DNA from: CAKVLS01 sp045651685 | GTDB lineage: Bacteria; Bacillota; Clostridia; Christensenellales; UBA1242 | Reading direction: 5' to 3' | Length of the DNA: 64,000 nt | NCBI GenBank assembly: GCA_045651685.1 | Contig: JAZRSV010000003.1 | Location: forward strand, 1-64,000 | In this document: positions 16,087-24,115 of the stretch, piece after piece | How the letters are laid out: each line of letters opens with the position of its first letter | How positions within the stretch are numbered: position 1 is the first letter of the stretch | Position numbers and translations under genes: made by a program | Notes under the pieces: generated by a model | The model's database searches: none | Told to the model about the DNA's origin: nothing | Seen by the model: only the letters and a program-made list of their open reading frames with translations

Positions 16087-17979
16087 TTATATAATTATTT
16101 TTCTTGATTTTTTCTTAAAGAAGCTTGCGCTCATTGGGGCAAGACTTAAACTTATGTGATGTGGCCTATTGTGCATGCCACCTTTTTCGGCTTTTACACT
16201 GCCCATCACTTTGCCACAACCACCAAATCTTTCATGGTTGGTTGTGAACACCTCTTCGTATACACCAGTCTGATTAACGCCTATGCAGTAGTTGTCATAC
16301 TGTGTATTAGAAAAGTTAACTACAAAAATTAATTCGTCTCCACTATTGTTGTATCTGCTAAATGCCAAAACATTTTGATTGCTGTCATCTGGAACTATCC
16401 ATTGGAATCCCTCCCACGAATAGTCTCTTTCGTATAGTTCACTATATGTCTGATACAAGAAGTTAAGTTCTTTTACATATTGATTAAGTTTTCGGTGGGT
16501 GTCATAGTTGAGTAGACAGAAGTCTACGCCTTTTTTATAATCCCACTCAATAAATTGACCAAACTCGTTGCCCATAAAGTTTAACTTTTTGCCAGGGTGG
16601 GCAAACATATATGCAAGAAACACTCTCATGCCTGCAAACTTTTGGTCATAGTCGCCATACATTTTGTTAAGCAATGACGCCTTGCCATGTACAACCTCAT
16701 CGTGAGATATAGGTAATACAAAGTTTTCAGAAAAAGCATAAAACATAGAAAATGTCAATTTGTCATGATGATACTTTCTGAAGAATGGGTCAACTTTTAT
16801 ATACTCTAGGGCATCGTTCATCCAACCCATATTCCACTTAAAGTTAAAGCCTAAACCACCCATTGATGCTGGTTTGGTGACCATAGGCCATGCAGTAGAC
16901 TCTTCGGCTACCATTAGTGCTTTTGGATATTGCTTAAATATCGCACTGTTAAGTTTTTGTAAAAACGCAACAGCCTCGAGATTTTTGTTATCACCATTTT
17001 GGTTAGGTATCCACTCGCCTGGTTTTTTGTCATAATCTAAATATAACATTGATGCTACAGCATCTACTCTCAAGCCATCTATGTGGTATTTGTTTAACAT
17101 AAACATCGCTGATGATATTAAGAAACTTTGAACTTGCGTTCTGCCATAGTCAAACCTGCGTGTACCCCAAGTTTTGTGTTCTATGCGATCCCAACCTTTG
17201 TTTTCGTAAAGTGGTTCACCGTCAAACTCTATCAAACCAAAGTCGTCTTTTGGGAAGTGCGCTGGTACCCAATCAAGTATGATTGATATGTTGTTTTGGT
17301 GACACTTGTCTACAAAATACATAAAGTCTTTTGGTTCGCCAAAGCGAGAAGTCACCGAAAAGTAGCCAGTCACTTGATAACCCCAAGAGCCATCAAAAGG
17401 ATACTCTGTTATTGGCATAATTTCTACATGGGTATAACCCATATTAACTAGATATGGCACTAACTCGTCGGCCATTTCTCTATATGTATAGTATCTATAA
17501 TTTTCGCCCCTACGCCAAGAACCAAGGTTAACTTCGTATATATTCATTGGGCAGTTATATATATCTTTTTGTTCGCGTTGTTTAAGATATTCTTGGTCGT
17601 GCCACTCATAACCTTCTAGCTCATATGCCATTGATGCAGTGTAGCCATTGGTCTCACTAAAAAATGCATACGGATCGGCCTTAAGCCTATCATAATTTTT
17701 GGCAGAGGTAACTTGATATTTGTACTTGTCATAAACCTTTACGCCCGGCACAAAAACCTCCCACACGCCACTATCTTTTAGTTTGGTCATGATATGTGAA
17801 GTATTGTTCCAACCGTTAAAGTCACCAAGCACGGCAACCTTTAGAGCATTGGGTGCCCACACTCTAAACATTGCACCATTTTTGTTGCCTTGTTTGCAAA
17901 AATGGCAACCTAAAAAATCATACGCATTGTAATGTGTACCTTGGTTAAAAAGATAAAGTTGTTCTTCTAGATTTGCCAT
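16087..17979 (-). CDS. glgB: 1,4-alpha-glucan branching enzyme
   Basis: Introduces alpha-1,6 branches into glycogen. About 630 residues: an N-terminal CBM48 domain (FRVWAPNALKVAVLGDFNGW), then a GH13 barrel with GLRVDAVASM (nucleophile Asp), MVAEESTAWP (acid/base Glu) and PISHDEVVHGK (third Asp). I place the start at the ATG at 17979 because AGGAAAG lies just before it; the reading frame stays open for 13 more codons upstream without a ribosome site. It is the first gene of the glycogen operon and has its own promoter (18042-18070). Confidence 0.96.
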   Translation of the reverse strand: MANLEEQLYLFNQGTHYNAYDFLGCHFCKQGNKNGAMFRVWAPNALKVAVLGDFNGWNNTSHIMTKLKDSGVWEVFVPGVKVYDKYKYQVTSAKNYDRLKADPYAFFSETNGYTASMAYELEGYEWHDQEYLKQREQKDIYNCPMNIYEVNLGSWRRGENYRYYTYREMADELVPYLVNMGYTHVEIMPITEYPFDGSWGYQVTGYFSVTSRFGEPKDFMYFVDKCHQNNISIILDWVPAHFPKDDFGLIEFDGEPLYENKGWDRIEHKTWGTRRFDYGRTQVQSFLISSAMFMLNKYHIDGLRVDAVASMLYLDYDKKPGEWIPNQNGDNKNLEAVAFLQKLNSAIFKQYPKALMVAEESTAWPMVTKPASMGGLGFNFKWNMGWMNDALEYIKVDPFFRKYHHDKLTFSMFYAFSENFVLPISHDEVVHGKASLLNKMYGDYDQKFAGMRVFLAYMFAHPGKKLNFMGNEFGQFIEWDYKKGVDFCLLNYDTHRKLNQYVKELNFLYQTYSELYERDYSWEGFQWIVPDDSNQNVLAFSRYNNSGDELIFVVNFSNTQYDNYCIGVNQTGVYEEVFTTNHERFGGCGKVMGSVKAEKGGMHNRPHHISLSLAPMSASFFKKKSRKIII

Positions 17980-18041
17980 CTTCTTTCCTTTTATGTAGCG
18001 AGTGCGAGATTGCACCAACTACCATATTATTGTACAACTTT

Positions 18042-18070
18042 AGTGTATAATTTTGACCAATTTTTGTCAA
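18042..18070 (-). promoter_or_regulatory. Promoter of the glycogen operon with overlapping inverted repeat
   Basis: TTGACA (18065-18070), 17 bases, TACACT (18042-18047) on the minus strand. TTGAC-N8-GTCAA (18053-18070) is an inverted repeat that covers the -35 box and part of the spacer, a plausible operator. Confidence 0.55.
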
Positions 18071-18125
18071 ATATATAAGGCCTATATTTTGCCAAAAATA
18101 GCATTATTTTTTGAGTAAAATTATA

Positions 18126-18158
18126 AAAAAATAAGGCCAAATATTTTGACCTTATTTG
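18126..18158 (-). terminator. Terminator of the diacylglycerol kinase-like gene
   Basis: AAATAAGG and CCTTATTT arms extended inward by an almost complete CAAA/TTTG stem (one C/A mismatch), 30 bases after the stop. Confidence 0.65.
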
Positions 18159-18186
18159 TGTTAAATTTTTAGTTGTTTTTGCACAA

Positions 18187-19080
18187 TTATTTTACAAAAA
18201 TCTGTACATGTTGTTTTAATACTTCACAGTCGAACGAACCCTTAAAACCGGCCTCACCATCAAGGTTAATTTGGGCATTTTTTGGTAGTTGTATAATAAA
18301 CTTATCAAGCTTTAGTATAAGACTATTTTTGCTATGTTTGATACCATTGATACCAAACAAAAACAATCTCGCTATACGCCACAACGAACGCAAAGAAACA
18401 CGCTTTTTGCCAGCATCTTTTACCAAAATAACATTAACATAACCGTCATCACAACTTGCCGCATTGTTTATTTTGTATCCTGCTACATATCTACTATTAA
18501 CAACCATGCCAAGTGCATATGTACCAGACAAGGTATCTTCGCCAAAATGAATTGTAAATGGAAAGTTTTTTGCACCCAAAAGCTCTTTTGCACCATACTT
18601 AAAATATGCAAGGCGACCCATTTTTCTTTTTTCTTTTTGACTTGTTTCGTAGCTCGAACTTGTAAACAAACCAAACGCACAAACATATATACCATACTTG
18701 TCGCCCACTCTAAAAATGTCGTGCGAAATGTATTTGCCAGCCAAAATTATATCTAATGCTTTTTTTACATTTTTTGGTATGCGCAAAGAGTGTGCAAGGT
18801 CGTTAGTTGTGCCAGTTGGTATATATCCAATTTTTGGCCTATTAGGCACATTGGCAATGGCATTGATAACTTCGTTAACAGTGCCGTCACCACCCGAAAT
18901 AACCATAACATCATACTTGCCACAAGCATTGTATGCAAAAGTACCAGCATCACCTCTTTTGGTTGTTGGCTTACAATCTATTATATCAAATTTTTCGCCA
19001 AGTCTTGACAATACATAATCGCGAATTTCTTCGTTATTTTGCTTGCCACTATTTGGGTTGTAAATATAAACACATCTCAT
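18187..19080 (-). CDS. Diacylglycerol/sphingosine kinase-like lipid kinase
   Basis: 297 residues of the DAGK catalytic family (DgkB/YegS/LCB5). It shows YNPNSGK at residue 7, the nucleotide-binding ISGGDGTVNEV at about 61-71 and PTGTTNDLA. The C-terminal beta-sandwich with NLDGEAG is present. DgkB-like enzymes rephosphorylate diacylglycerol formed during lipoteichoic acid synthesis in Gram-positives; YegS-like ones phosphorylate phosphatidylglycerol. The branch cannot be fixed here. The Shine-Dalgarno is weak (AGGTAAG). Monocistronic. Confidence 0.88.
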   Translation of the reverse strand: MRCVYIYNPNSGKQNNEEIRDYVLSRLGEKFDIIDCKPTTKRGDAGTFAYNACGKYDVMVISGGDGTVNEVINAIANVPNRPKIGYIPTGTTNDLAHSLRIPKNVKKALDIILAGKYISHDIFRVGDKYGIYVCAFGLFTSSSYETSQKEKRKMGRLAYFKYGAKELLGAKNFPFTIHFGEDTLSGTYALGMVVNSRYVAGYKINNAASCDDGYVNVILVKDAGKKRVSLRSLWRIARLFLFGINGIKHSKNSLILKLDKFIIQLPKNAQINLDGEAGFKGSFDCEVLKQHVQIFVK

Positions 19081-19143
19081 ACTATTATCTTACCTAAATA
19101 CTAAAAAAATGTAAAGCAACATAAGCTTTGTTTATTTGCAAAT

Positions 19144-19644
19144 TTATCTCTTTTTTATAAATTGATAAAATTGTTTTTTTGTACTTTCTCTAACCTTTTT
19201 GCCCGATCCTAGTTCTTCTTCTAGTATCAAGTTTTCTATTTGATCTACAGTAAGCCAAACCAAAGCTTCGACTTCTTCGTCTTGCAAGGCAAATTCTTTG
19301 TTTATTAAAGAATCGTCTTCTAGCAAGTAAACATCAAAAATTGCTCTTGGGGTTTTTATACTACCAAGAAAGTTTAGGCTTTCTTTATCTATTGTTATAC
19401 CAAGTTCTTCTTGGCACTCTACAACAGCTTGCTCATCACTATCAAAACCAGCAGGCACATGTCCACCAGTCGCAGCATACTCGCTACCCTTTGCTTCGCT
19501 TGTAAGTTGCAACATGTATTTGTCGCCACTCTTAAAGTGAACAACAGCAAGTTTTATAAATTCGCCTTCTTCTGGCTTTTGGCCTCTTTCAATTGTTTTG
19601 TTAAGTTTTTTACCATCAATATCAAATAACTGCAAAATCTCCAT
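19144..19644 (-). CDS. Divergent Nudix hydrolase
   Basis: 166 residues with a recognisable Nudix box at about 60-83: GGHVPAG followed by ECQEELGI. The metal-binding Glu76, Glu79 and Glu80 are present. The conserved Arg before the first Glu is Val, and the Glu of the GG-x-V-E segment is replaced by Pro-Ala. The substrate is unknown; the GGHVPAG form also occurs in Nudix proteins related to isopentenyl diphosphate isomerase. AAGGGGTGG precedes the ATG. Monocistronic. Confidence 0.75.
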   Translation of the reverse strand: MEILQLFDIDGKKLNKTIERGQKPEEGEFIKLAVVHFKSGDKYMLQLTSEAKGSEYAATGGHVPAGFDSDEQAVVECQEELGITIDKESLNFLGSIKTPRAIFDVYLLEDDSLINKEFALQDEEVEALVWLTVDQIENLILEEELGSGKKVRESTKKQFYQFIKKR

Positions 19645-19808
19645 AATCCACCCCTTATATTGTTAGTATATCAAAAAACAATATTTTATTAAAGCAATAT
19701 AACCACAATTTATACAACAACTCACTTTTGACACTGGTTGGTTTGTCGCTTTTTGACCAACATTAATAAATAAAAAAAATTATTAGTAAAATTATTTGAA
19801 AATTTTTA

Positions 19809-19837
19809 TTGACAACTTAAAGTTATTTTGTTAAACT
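19809..19837 (+). promoter_or_regulatory. Promoter of tRNA-Ser
   Basis: TTGACA (19809-19814), 17 bases, TAAACT (19832-19837), ending 19 bases before the tRNA. The stretch 19645-19808 holds no gene; it contains GTTGGT/ACCAAC, a loose inverted repeat at about 19737-19762. Confidence 0.75.
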
Positions 19838-19856
19838 AACCACGCTAACAAAATAT

Positions 19857-19947
19857 GTAGCGGTACTCAAGTGGCTCAAGAGGAAGCCCTGCTAAGGCTT
19901 TAGACGGAGCAATCCGTGCGAGGGTTCAAATCCCTCCCGCTACGCCA
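19857..19947 (+). tRNA. tRNA-Ser (GCT)
   Basis: A 91-base class II tRNA with acceptor GTAGCGG/CCGCTAC, anticodon loop CTGCTAA (anticodon GCT, reads AGC/AGU), the long variable arm ACGGAGCAATCCGT, a TTCAAAT T loop and encoded CCA. Followed by its own terminator. Confidence 0.95.
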
Positions 19948-19952
19948 AAAAA

Positions 19953-19979
19953 TTGCGAACCTTGTGTTCGCATTTTTTT
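19953..19979 (+). terminator. Terminator of tRNA-Ser
   Basis: TGCGAAC and GTTCGCA arms, 5-base loop, then seven T. Confidence 0.9.
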
Positions 19980-19995
19980 ATACAAAAAATAGCTA

Positions 19996-20024
19996 TTGAA
20001 TTTTACATTTGGTTATAGTATAAT
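19996..20024 (+). promoter_or_regulatory. Promoter of the 172-residue orphan gene
   Basis: TTGAAT (19996-20001), 17 bases, TATAAT (20019-20024). Confidence 0.75.
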
Positions 20025-20047
20025 AAGTCGCGTAGGAGTTATTAAAA

Positions 20048-20566
20048 ATGAACATTACAAAAACAGAAATTAATTTAGAAGTATTAGAAATAAAAGCAAT
20101 GTACAACGAAGATGGTTCGCTTGATCAAGACCAAGCACAACTTGTTGTTGCTAGCAACAGCGATGAGTACAAACAGCTATTTGGTATACATTCAAAAATA
20201 AACGGTTATACTTGCCCAAGACATCTTACAGTATCTACAAAATTTGCAGGCAATTGCAGGTTGTTTTCTAATATTTGCTTTAGAGAATATATTGTTGACA
20301 TTGGACAAGAAGATGATGCAAAAACTATTTTAGAAGCTGGCACTATGCCTGTAGGTTTGAGAAGAAGAGCTTATCAAAAATGGCAAGAGCTTAACATCAC
20401 AGGAGACGAAAAACCTGCTATGCTACATTCTGACAGTTTGACATTTGACTCATCTGACCACGAAGGCAGATTTTATTATGTATATGGCAAAGACCATATA
20501 CCAGATTCTTTCAAATGCCCAGTTGGCGAACAACCAAAAACAGAAAAAACTAATCAAGTTCAATAA
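20048..20566 (+). CDS. Unknown 172-residue soluble protein
   Basis: I do not recognise a family. The protein is acidic and hydrophilic, with no signal peptide or membrane segment. It has four cysteines (YTCPRH, GNCRLF, NICFRE, FKCPVG), two of which sit in C-P contexts, and an Arg-rich GLRRRAYQKW helix in the middle. The C-terminal 20 residues are Gln/Lys/Thr-rich and probably disordered. It has a strong promoter (19996-20024), a TAGGAG ribosome site and a strong terminator, so it is expressed as a single-gene unit. The function is unknown. Confidence 0.75.
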   Translation: MNITKTEINLEVLEIKAMYNEDGSLDQDQAQLVVASNSDEYKQLFGIHSKINGYTCPRHLTVSTKFAGNCRLFSNICFREYIVDIGQEDDAKTILEAGTMPVGLRRRAYQKWQELNITGDEKPAMLHSDSLTFDSSDHEGRFYYVYGKDHIPDSFKCPVGEQPKTEKTNQVQ

Positions 20567-20575
20567 TAATCAAAG

Positions 20576-20603
20576 AGAGCAAAAAACTTTTGCTCTTTTT
20601 TTT
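20576..20603 (+). terminator. Terminator of the 172-residue orphan gene
   Basis: AGAGCAAAA and TTTTGCTCT arms with a 3-base loop and eight T. Confidence 0.88.
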
Positions 20604-20688
20604 GTTTTGTAAAAAACTTTTTAATTACTGCTTGCAAAAAACACACACGATAAGATATCATATAACTATAACTTGATAGGAGAAATAT

Positions 20689-21429
20689 ATGTACAAAATT
20701 GCTTTTATCGACCTAGATGGTACTTTGCTAAATTCGCAACATCAAATATCAGACTATGATAAAGAAATAGTTATGCAGGCTGCACAAAAAATAAAAATCG
20801 TTTTTGCAAGTGCAAGGGGTTTTTATCGTATAGAAGATTATATCAAACAAATAGGCACTCTTACACCAGACAATTATACACTTGCTTTTAACGGCAGTTT
20901 GCTTACTAATAATACTCAAGAGCTAAAACTAATTGACAATAGTATAACAAGTGATAATCTTGACGCTTTGCTACAATGGCTTTATCAACAAAAACCAGCA
21001 GAAATTTATGCTTACCATTATAATGGCAGCAACCTACTACAACCTAATCAAAAAGTGTCTGACTCAATATACAAGGTTGTTGTTTTGGAAACACCAGAAA
21101 ATGTACAAATGTTGCGCAGCATTATGCCTGATTATATAAAAGATAATTTTGAAATAACCAGTAGCGAACCTATACGAATAGAGTTTGTACAAAAAGGTAG
21201 AACAAAACGCCAAGCTATACTTACTTTGTTAGAGCATCTTAATATAACACCCGAAGAAATGATTGCTATTGGCGATGGTGAAAACGACATATCTATGCTG
21301 CAACTTGCCGGCACAGGTGTTGCTATGGATAACGCCCCTGAAATCGTAAAACTATCTGCAAATATGACAACGGCGTCTTTTAACGATAGCGGTGTTGGTA
21401 AGGCATTAAAAAAGCTTTTGCAATTATAA
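20689..21429 (+). CDS. HAD-superfamily phosphatase, Cof/YidA-like subfamily
   Basis: 246 residues. Motif I D8-L-D10-GTLL carries the nucleophile and general acid; the C-terminal motif IV GDGENDISML coordinates magnesium. A cap domain (about 80-185) between them is the C2 type of Cof hydrolases, which dephosphorylate sugar phosphates or nucleotides. The substrate is unknown. TAGGAG precedes the ATG. Monocistronic with its own terminator. Confidence 0.9.
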   Translation: MYKIAFIDLDGTLLNSQHQISDYDKEIVMQAAQKIKIVFASARGFYRIEDYIKQIGTLTPDNYTLAFNGSLLTNNTQELKLIDNSITSDNLDALLQWLYQQKPAEIYAYHYNGSNLLQPNQKVSDSIYKVVVLETPENVQMLRSIMPDYIKDNFEITSSEPIRIEFVQKGRTKRQAILTLLEHLNITPEEMIAIGDGENDISMLQLAGTGVAMDNAPEIVKLSANMTTASFNDSGVGKALKKLLQL

Positions 21430-21458
21430 AAAAACCACCTACAATTAGGTGGTTTTTT
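21429..21458 (+). terminator. Terminator of the HAD phosphatase gene
   Basis: AAAACCACCT and AGGTGGTTTT arms with a 6-base loop and T run. Confidence 0.88.
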
Positions 21459-21462
21459 GTTT

Positions 21463-21490
21463 TTGGTTTTTTATATAAATTTGCTATAAT
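21463..21490 (+). promoter_or_regulatory. Promoter of the first GNAT gene
   Basis: TTGGTT (21463-21468), 16 bases, TATAAT (21485-21490), ending 20 bases before the ATG, with AGGAG between. Confidence 0.65.
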
Positions 21491-21510
21491 AAAGTCAGGA
21501 GATATTAGTT

Positions 21511-21975
21511 ATGATAAGACTAGGAGAAGAAAAAGATATATCAAGAGTAAATGAACTTCGTAAACAAGTAAACGATATGCATGTACAAGGCGAGCCAAAT
21601 ATATTTAAGCCAGGCTTTTGCCAAGAGATGCAAGACTATCTAAAACAATTTGTTAATAGCGACGATAAGTGTTTTATCGTTTACGAGCAAGATAGTTATA
21701 TTGTTGGCTATGCCATGTTAGAATTTATAACCAAACCAGAAAACGCCTACAGATACCAATTGCAATTTGTAGAAGTTTCGGAGTTGGGCGTAGATGATGC
21801 TTGCAGAAGCAGCGGTATTGGCAAGCAACTGTTTGACTATATAATAGATATTGCCAAAAATCGTGGGTACGAAAATATCGAGCTAAACATGTGGACTTTT
21901 AACGAAAGGGCACTAAAATTTTATGAAAAACAAGGGCTAAAAACCTATCGCAGACATATGCGTATAAAAATTTGA
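21511..21975 (+). CDS. GNAT-family N-acetyltransferase
   Basis: 154 residues. The acetyl-CoA loop is CRSSGIGKQL (Q/RxxGxG/A) at about 105-114, preceded by the beta strand VSELGVDDA and followed by the typical NERALKFYEKQGL helix. Substrate unknown. AGGAG precedes the ATG. The gene ends just before the promoter of the toxin-antitoxin-like pair. Confidence 0.88.
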   Translation: MIRLGEEKDISRVNELRKQVNDMHVQGEPNIFKPGFCQEMQDYLKQFVNSDDKCFIVYEQDSYIVGYAMLEFITKPENAYRYQLQFVEVSELGVDDACRSSGIGKQLFDYIIDIAKNRGYENIELNMWTFNERALKFYEKQGLKTYRRHMRIKI

Positions 21976-21984
21976 TTTTGCCTA

Positions 21985-22013
21985 TTGAAATCTTGCAATA
22001 ATGATGTTAAAAT
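21985..22013 (+). promoter_or_regulatory. Promoter of the zeta-kinase pair
   Basis: TTGAAA (21985-21990), 17 bases, TAAAAT (22008-22013), then an AGGGGT ribosome site before the first small gene. Confidence 0.65.
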
Positions 22014-22046
22014 AATTTTGTAAAAATTTTTTTAGGGGTAAAAAAT

Positions 22047-22229
22047 ATGAGTCAACAAGAGTTGTTTTTGTTTATACAAAAGTTTTGTAAAGTAGGTGCT
22101 TTGTCAGAAAAAACCATACAAAATGGTTTTGACCTATTGCCACCGGAGTGCCACGAATTGTTTGCTTTGCTTATAAACTACAAAAACGGCGCCGAATTTG
22201 ACAAATTATTAAAAGATGGAGACCTATAG
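22047..22229 (+). CDS. Small protein upstream of zeta-type kinase (candidate antitoxin)
   Basis: 60 residues, predicted mostly helical, mildly acidic, with no DNA-binding motif that I can see. It begins with a hydrophobic LFLFIQKF helix and includes LPPECHELF. Its TAG stop overlaps the GTG start of the next gene (TAGTG), which couples their translation. The size, position and overlap are those of an antitoxin in front of a toxin kinase. Recognition is by context only; the sequence itself is not familiar to me. Confidence 0.65.
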   Translation: MSQQELFLFIQKFCKVGALSEKTIQNGFDLLPPECHELFALLINYKNGAEFDKLLKDGDL

Positions 22230-22852
22230 TGTCTACCCTAACAATTTATGCAGGCATTAACGGTGCTGGCAAATCAACTCTTCATCAATTTCAGTCAATC
22301 ACTAATGGCAGTGGAGCTTATGGTGTAAGAATAAACCCCGACGAAATATTAAAAGAATTTTCTGGCAACTATAATGATGATATTGACATCATTAGATCTG
22401 GCAGAATAGCCATCGACAAACTAAAAAAATGTCTTGACAACAATGTATCTTTTAACTGGGAAACAACAATACTATCACACTTTGTACTAAACTATATCGA
22501 GAAGGCAAAAAGTCAAGGCTATACCGTTAACATTAACTTTATTGGTGTTAATGATATAGAACAATCTTTTTCGAGAATAAGACTTAGAGTATTAACTGGT
22601 GGACATAATGTACCAAAACATTTTGTACAATATAGATTTGATCATCAATTTGACAATATGGATGCCGCCATTGCACTTGCAGATAGAATATACTTTTATG
22701 ACAACTCTACCACAATGAAACTTGTTGGTTCTTGCATCAATCACAACATAACTTTTTTTGACCAAAATGTACCATGGGCAAGCAAAGTACTTTCTCAATG
22801 CCCTACTTACAAACCTCTAAAAAATCAACAACCACAATCTACAACAATATAA
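22229..22852 (+). CDS. Zeta toxin-type P-loop kinase (COG4185-like)
   Basis: 207 residues starting at GTG. Walker A is G9-INGAGKS-T17. INPDEIL, NWETTILSH, a GGHNVP...R segment and ADRIYFYDNS are the ordered signatures of the zeta/PezT-like group annotated as predicted ABC-type ATPase. Zeta toxins phosphorylate UDP-N-acetylglucosamine and block peptidoglycan synthesis; whether this branch does so is not certain. GGAG sits inside the upstream gene, 8 bases before the GTG. It forms a two-gene unit with its own promoter and terminator. Confidence 0.82.
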   Translation: MSTLTIYAGINGAGKSTLHQFQSITNGSGAYGVRINPDEILKEFSGNYNDDIDIIRSGRIAIDKLKKCLDNNVSFNWETTILSHFVLNYIEKAKSQGYTVNINFIGVNDIEQSFSRIRLRVLTGGHNVPKHFVQYRFDHQFDNMDAAIALADRIYFYDNSTTMKLVGSCINHNITFFDQNVPWASKVLSQCPTYKPLKNQQPQSTTI

Positions 22853-22853
22853 G

Positions 22854-22880
22854 AACGCTTACAATAAAGCGTTTTTTATT
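22854..22880 (+). terminator. Terminator of the zeta-kinase pair
   Basis: AACGCTT and AAGCGTT arms, then six T. Confidence 0.8.
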
Positions 22881-22954
22881 TTTTATCAATTATATGTGTA
22901 AAGTAGACATTTTTTTGATGTTATGATATTCTCTTGATATAGGAGATTTTTTTG

Positions 22955-23569
22955 ATGGACATATTAAAATGCGTTAATTGTGGCGCAAAAATAAAGAAAA
23001 ATTCGTTAAAGTGCGATTATTGTGGCACACATTATAAAGAGACACCTTCTGGGCTTTCAGAACAGCGCCGCACACAAAGTAGCTACATCGTACCAAAACT
23101 ATCTAGCGAACAAGTTTACGAAGCTATGACAGTTTTTCAAAAAGGTAGATTAGTTGCTCTTGCCCCAATAGGCTTTTTGATAGTATGGACAAGTTTTGCA
23201 ATGTTTGGTTTTATTTCTGTTTTGCAAATGGCCGGCTTCTTCCCTGCGATTATACCGGGCTTTATGTCATGCTTTGGTTTGGGTGCAATTGTTTCTATTA
23301 TAAAAGGTGCATTTTTTGACAATGTAACAAAAATTATAAAAACATACAAAAGAGGCGACCACGAAAAAGCTTATTCTATAGCAAAGGCAAAAAGTATAAA
23401 AGATCAAAACGCTTTGTTAATATCTTTATTACTTGCTTATCATATTTTTAATGATTATGATTATTTAGAGCAAAATGCTATAAGAGCTACAGAAAAAGCT
23501 GTTTCGCACACAACTAACTACACTAATGCTTTTTGCGTTTTGGTAGAAAAATATACAGCAGTAAGGTAA
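22955..23569 (+). CDS. Membrane protein with N-terminal zinc ribbon
   Basis: About 204 residues. The N-terminus holds a zinc ribbon with CVNC and CDYC pairs (Cys 6, 9, 20, 23). After a Ser/Thr-rich linker come two hydrophobic helices (about 65-88 and 92-112) and a soluble C-terminal helical region with alternating Ala/Tyr that could be a TPR-like repeat. I choose the ATG at 22955, nine bases after AGGAG; a TTG immediately before it is possible. It is followed after 7 bases by an acetyltransferase gene, probably cotranscribed. Function unknown. Confidence 0.75.
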   Translation: MDILKCVNCGAKIKKNSLKCDYCGTHYKETPSGLSEQRRTQSSYIVPKLSSEQVYEAMTVFQKGRLVALAPIGFLIVWTSFAMFGFISVLQMAGFFPAIIPGFMSCFGLGAIVSIIKGAFFDNVTKIIKTYKRGDHEKAYSIAKAKSIKDQNALLISLLLAYHIFNDYDYLEQNAIRATEKAVSHTTNYTNAFCVLVEKYTAVR

Positions 23570-23576
23570 TAAAATA

Positions 23577-24095
23577 ATGAGTGTACAATACGAAAAAACC
23601 GACAAGGTTATTGATTATCTAAAAAGCGTAGAGATAAGCATAAAAAGTGACTTTTTGCATGCTGACAAATCAGAAGGTTTTATTTATAGATCAATCAACG
23701 ACAAAGACAGACCTTATCTAAATGTAGTAAAACAAGATGGTGTTGTATCTGGCGTAGTTGTAGTAAGACCAATAGATAAAAATGACTATAAAAGTTTTAA
23801 GAAAATAGAAATAGAACAAGATGCTTTGATACTAGACAAGTTGGTTATAAAATCTTGGCACAGAAACTTGGGTCTTGGTACAGGTCTTGTAGATTTTGTA
23901 AAACAAACTTATGGTCAAAGTCCACTATACGCATTAGTTAGACAAGATCCACAAAAAAATATATACGCTACAAAAATATTTGACAAAACTGGCTTTGTAG
24001 TAGTTGGTCAAGCTACTATATTAAACAAAGATTTTAATGACGAAGCAACTTGGGCAATGTACAAATTAGAAACAACAAAAAAAGAGCAAGAATAA
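23577..24095 (+). CDS. GNAT-family N-acetyltransferase
   Basis: 172 residues. The acetyl-CoA binding segment is KSWHRNLGLGTGLVDFV (about 97-113), preceded by the hydrophobic strand LDKLVI and followed by a KTGF-type segment near the end. It has only a modest ribosome site (AAGGTAA) overlapping the stop of the zinc-ribbon gene. Substrate unknown. Confidence 0.82.
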   Translation: MSVQYEKTDKVIDYLKSVEISIKSDFLHADKSEGFIYRSINDKDRPYLNVVKQDGVVSGVVVVRPIDKNDYKSFKKIEIEQDALILDKLVIKSWHRNLGLGTGLVDFVKQTYGQSPLYALVRQDPQKNIYATKIFDKTGFVVVGQATILNKDFNDEATWAMYKLETTKKEQE

Positions 24096-24115
24096 TTGCT
24101 CTTTTATTTTTTTAT
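24080..24115 (+). terminator. Terminator after the second GNAT gene
   Basis: AAAGAGCAA and TTGCTCTTT arms with a 6-base loop and T run. Its 3' side overlaps the last codons of the small minus-strand gene at 24104-24178. Confidence 0.8.

Noticed and set aside
15665..16094. Long plus-strand frames rich in Cys/Phe/Val opposite the start of glgA
   Set aside because: They are the antisense of the Lys/Thr/Ala repeat tail; the composition is a mirror of AAA/ACT/GCT codons and there is no ribosome site.
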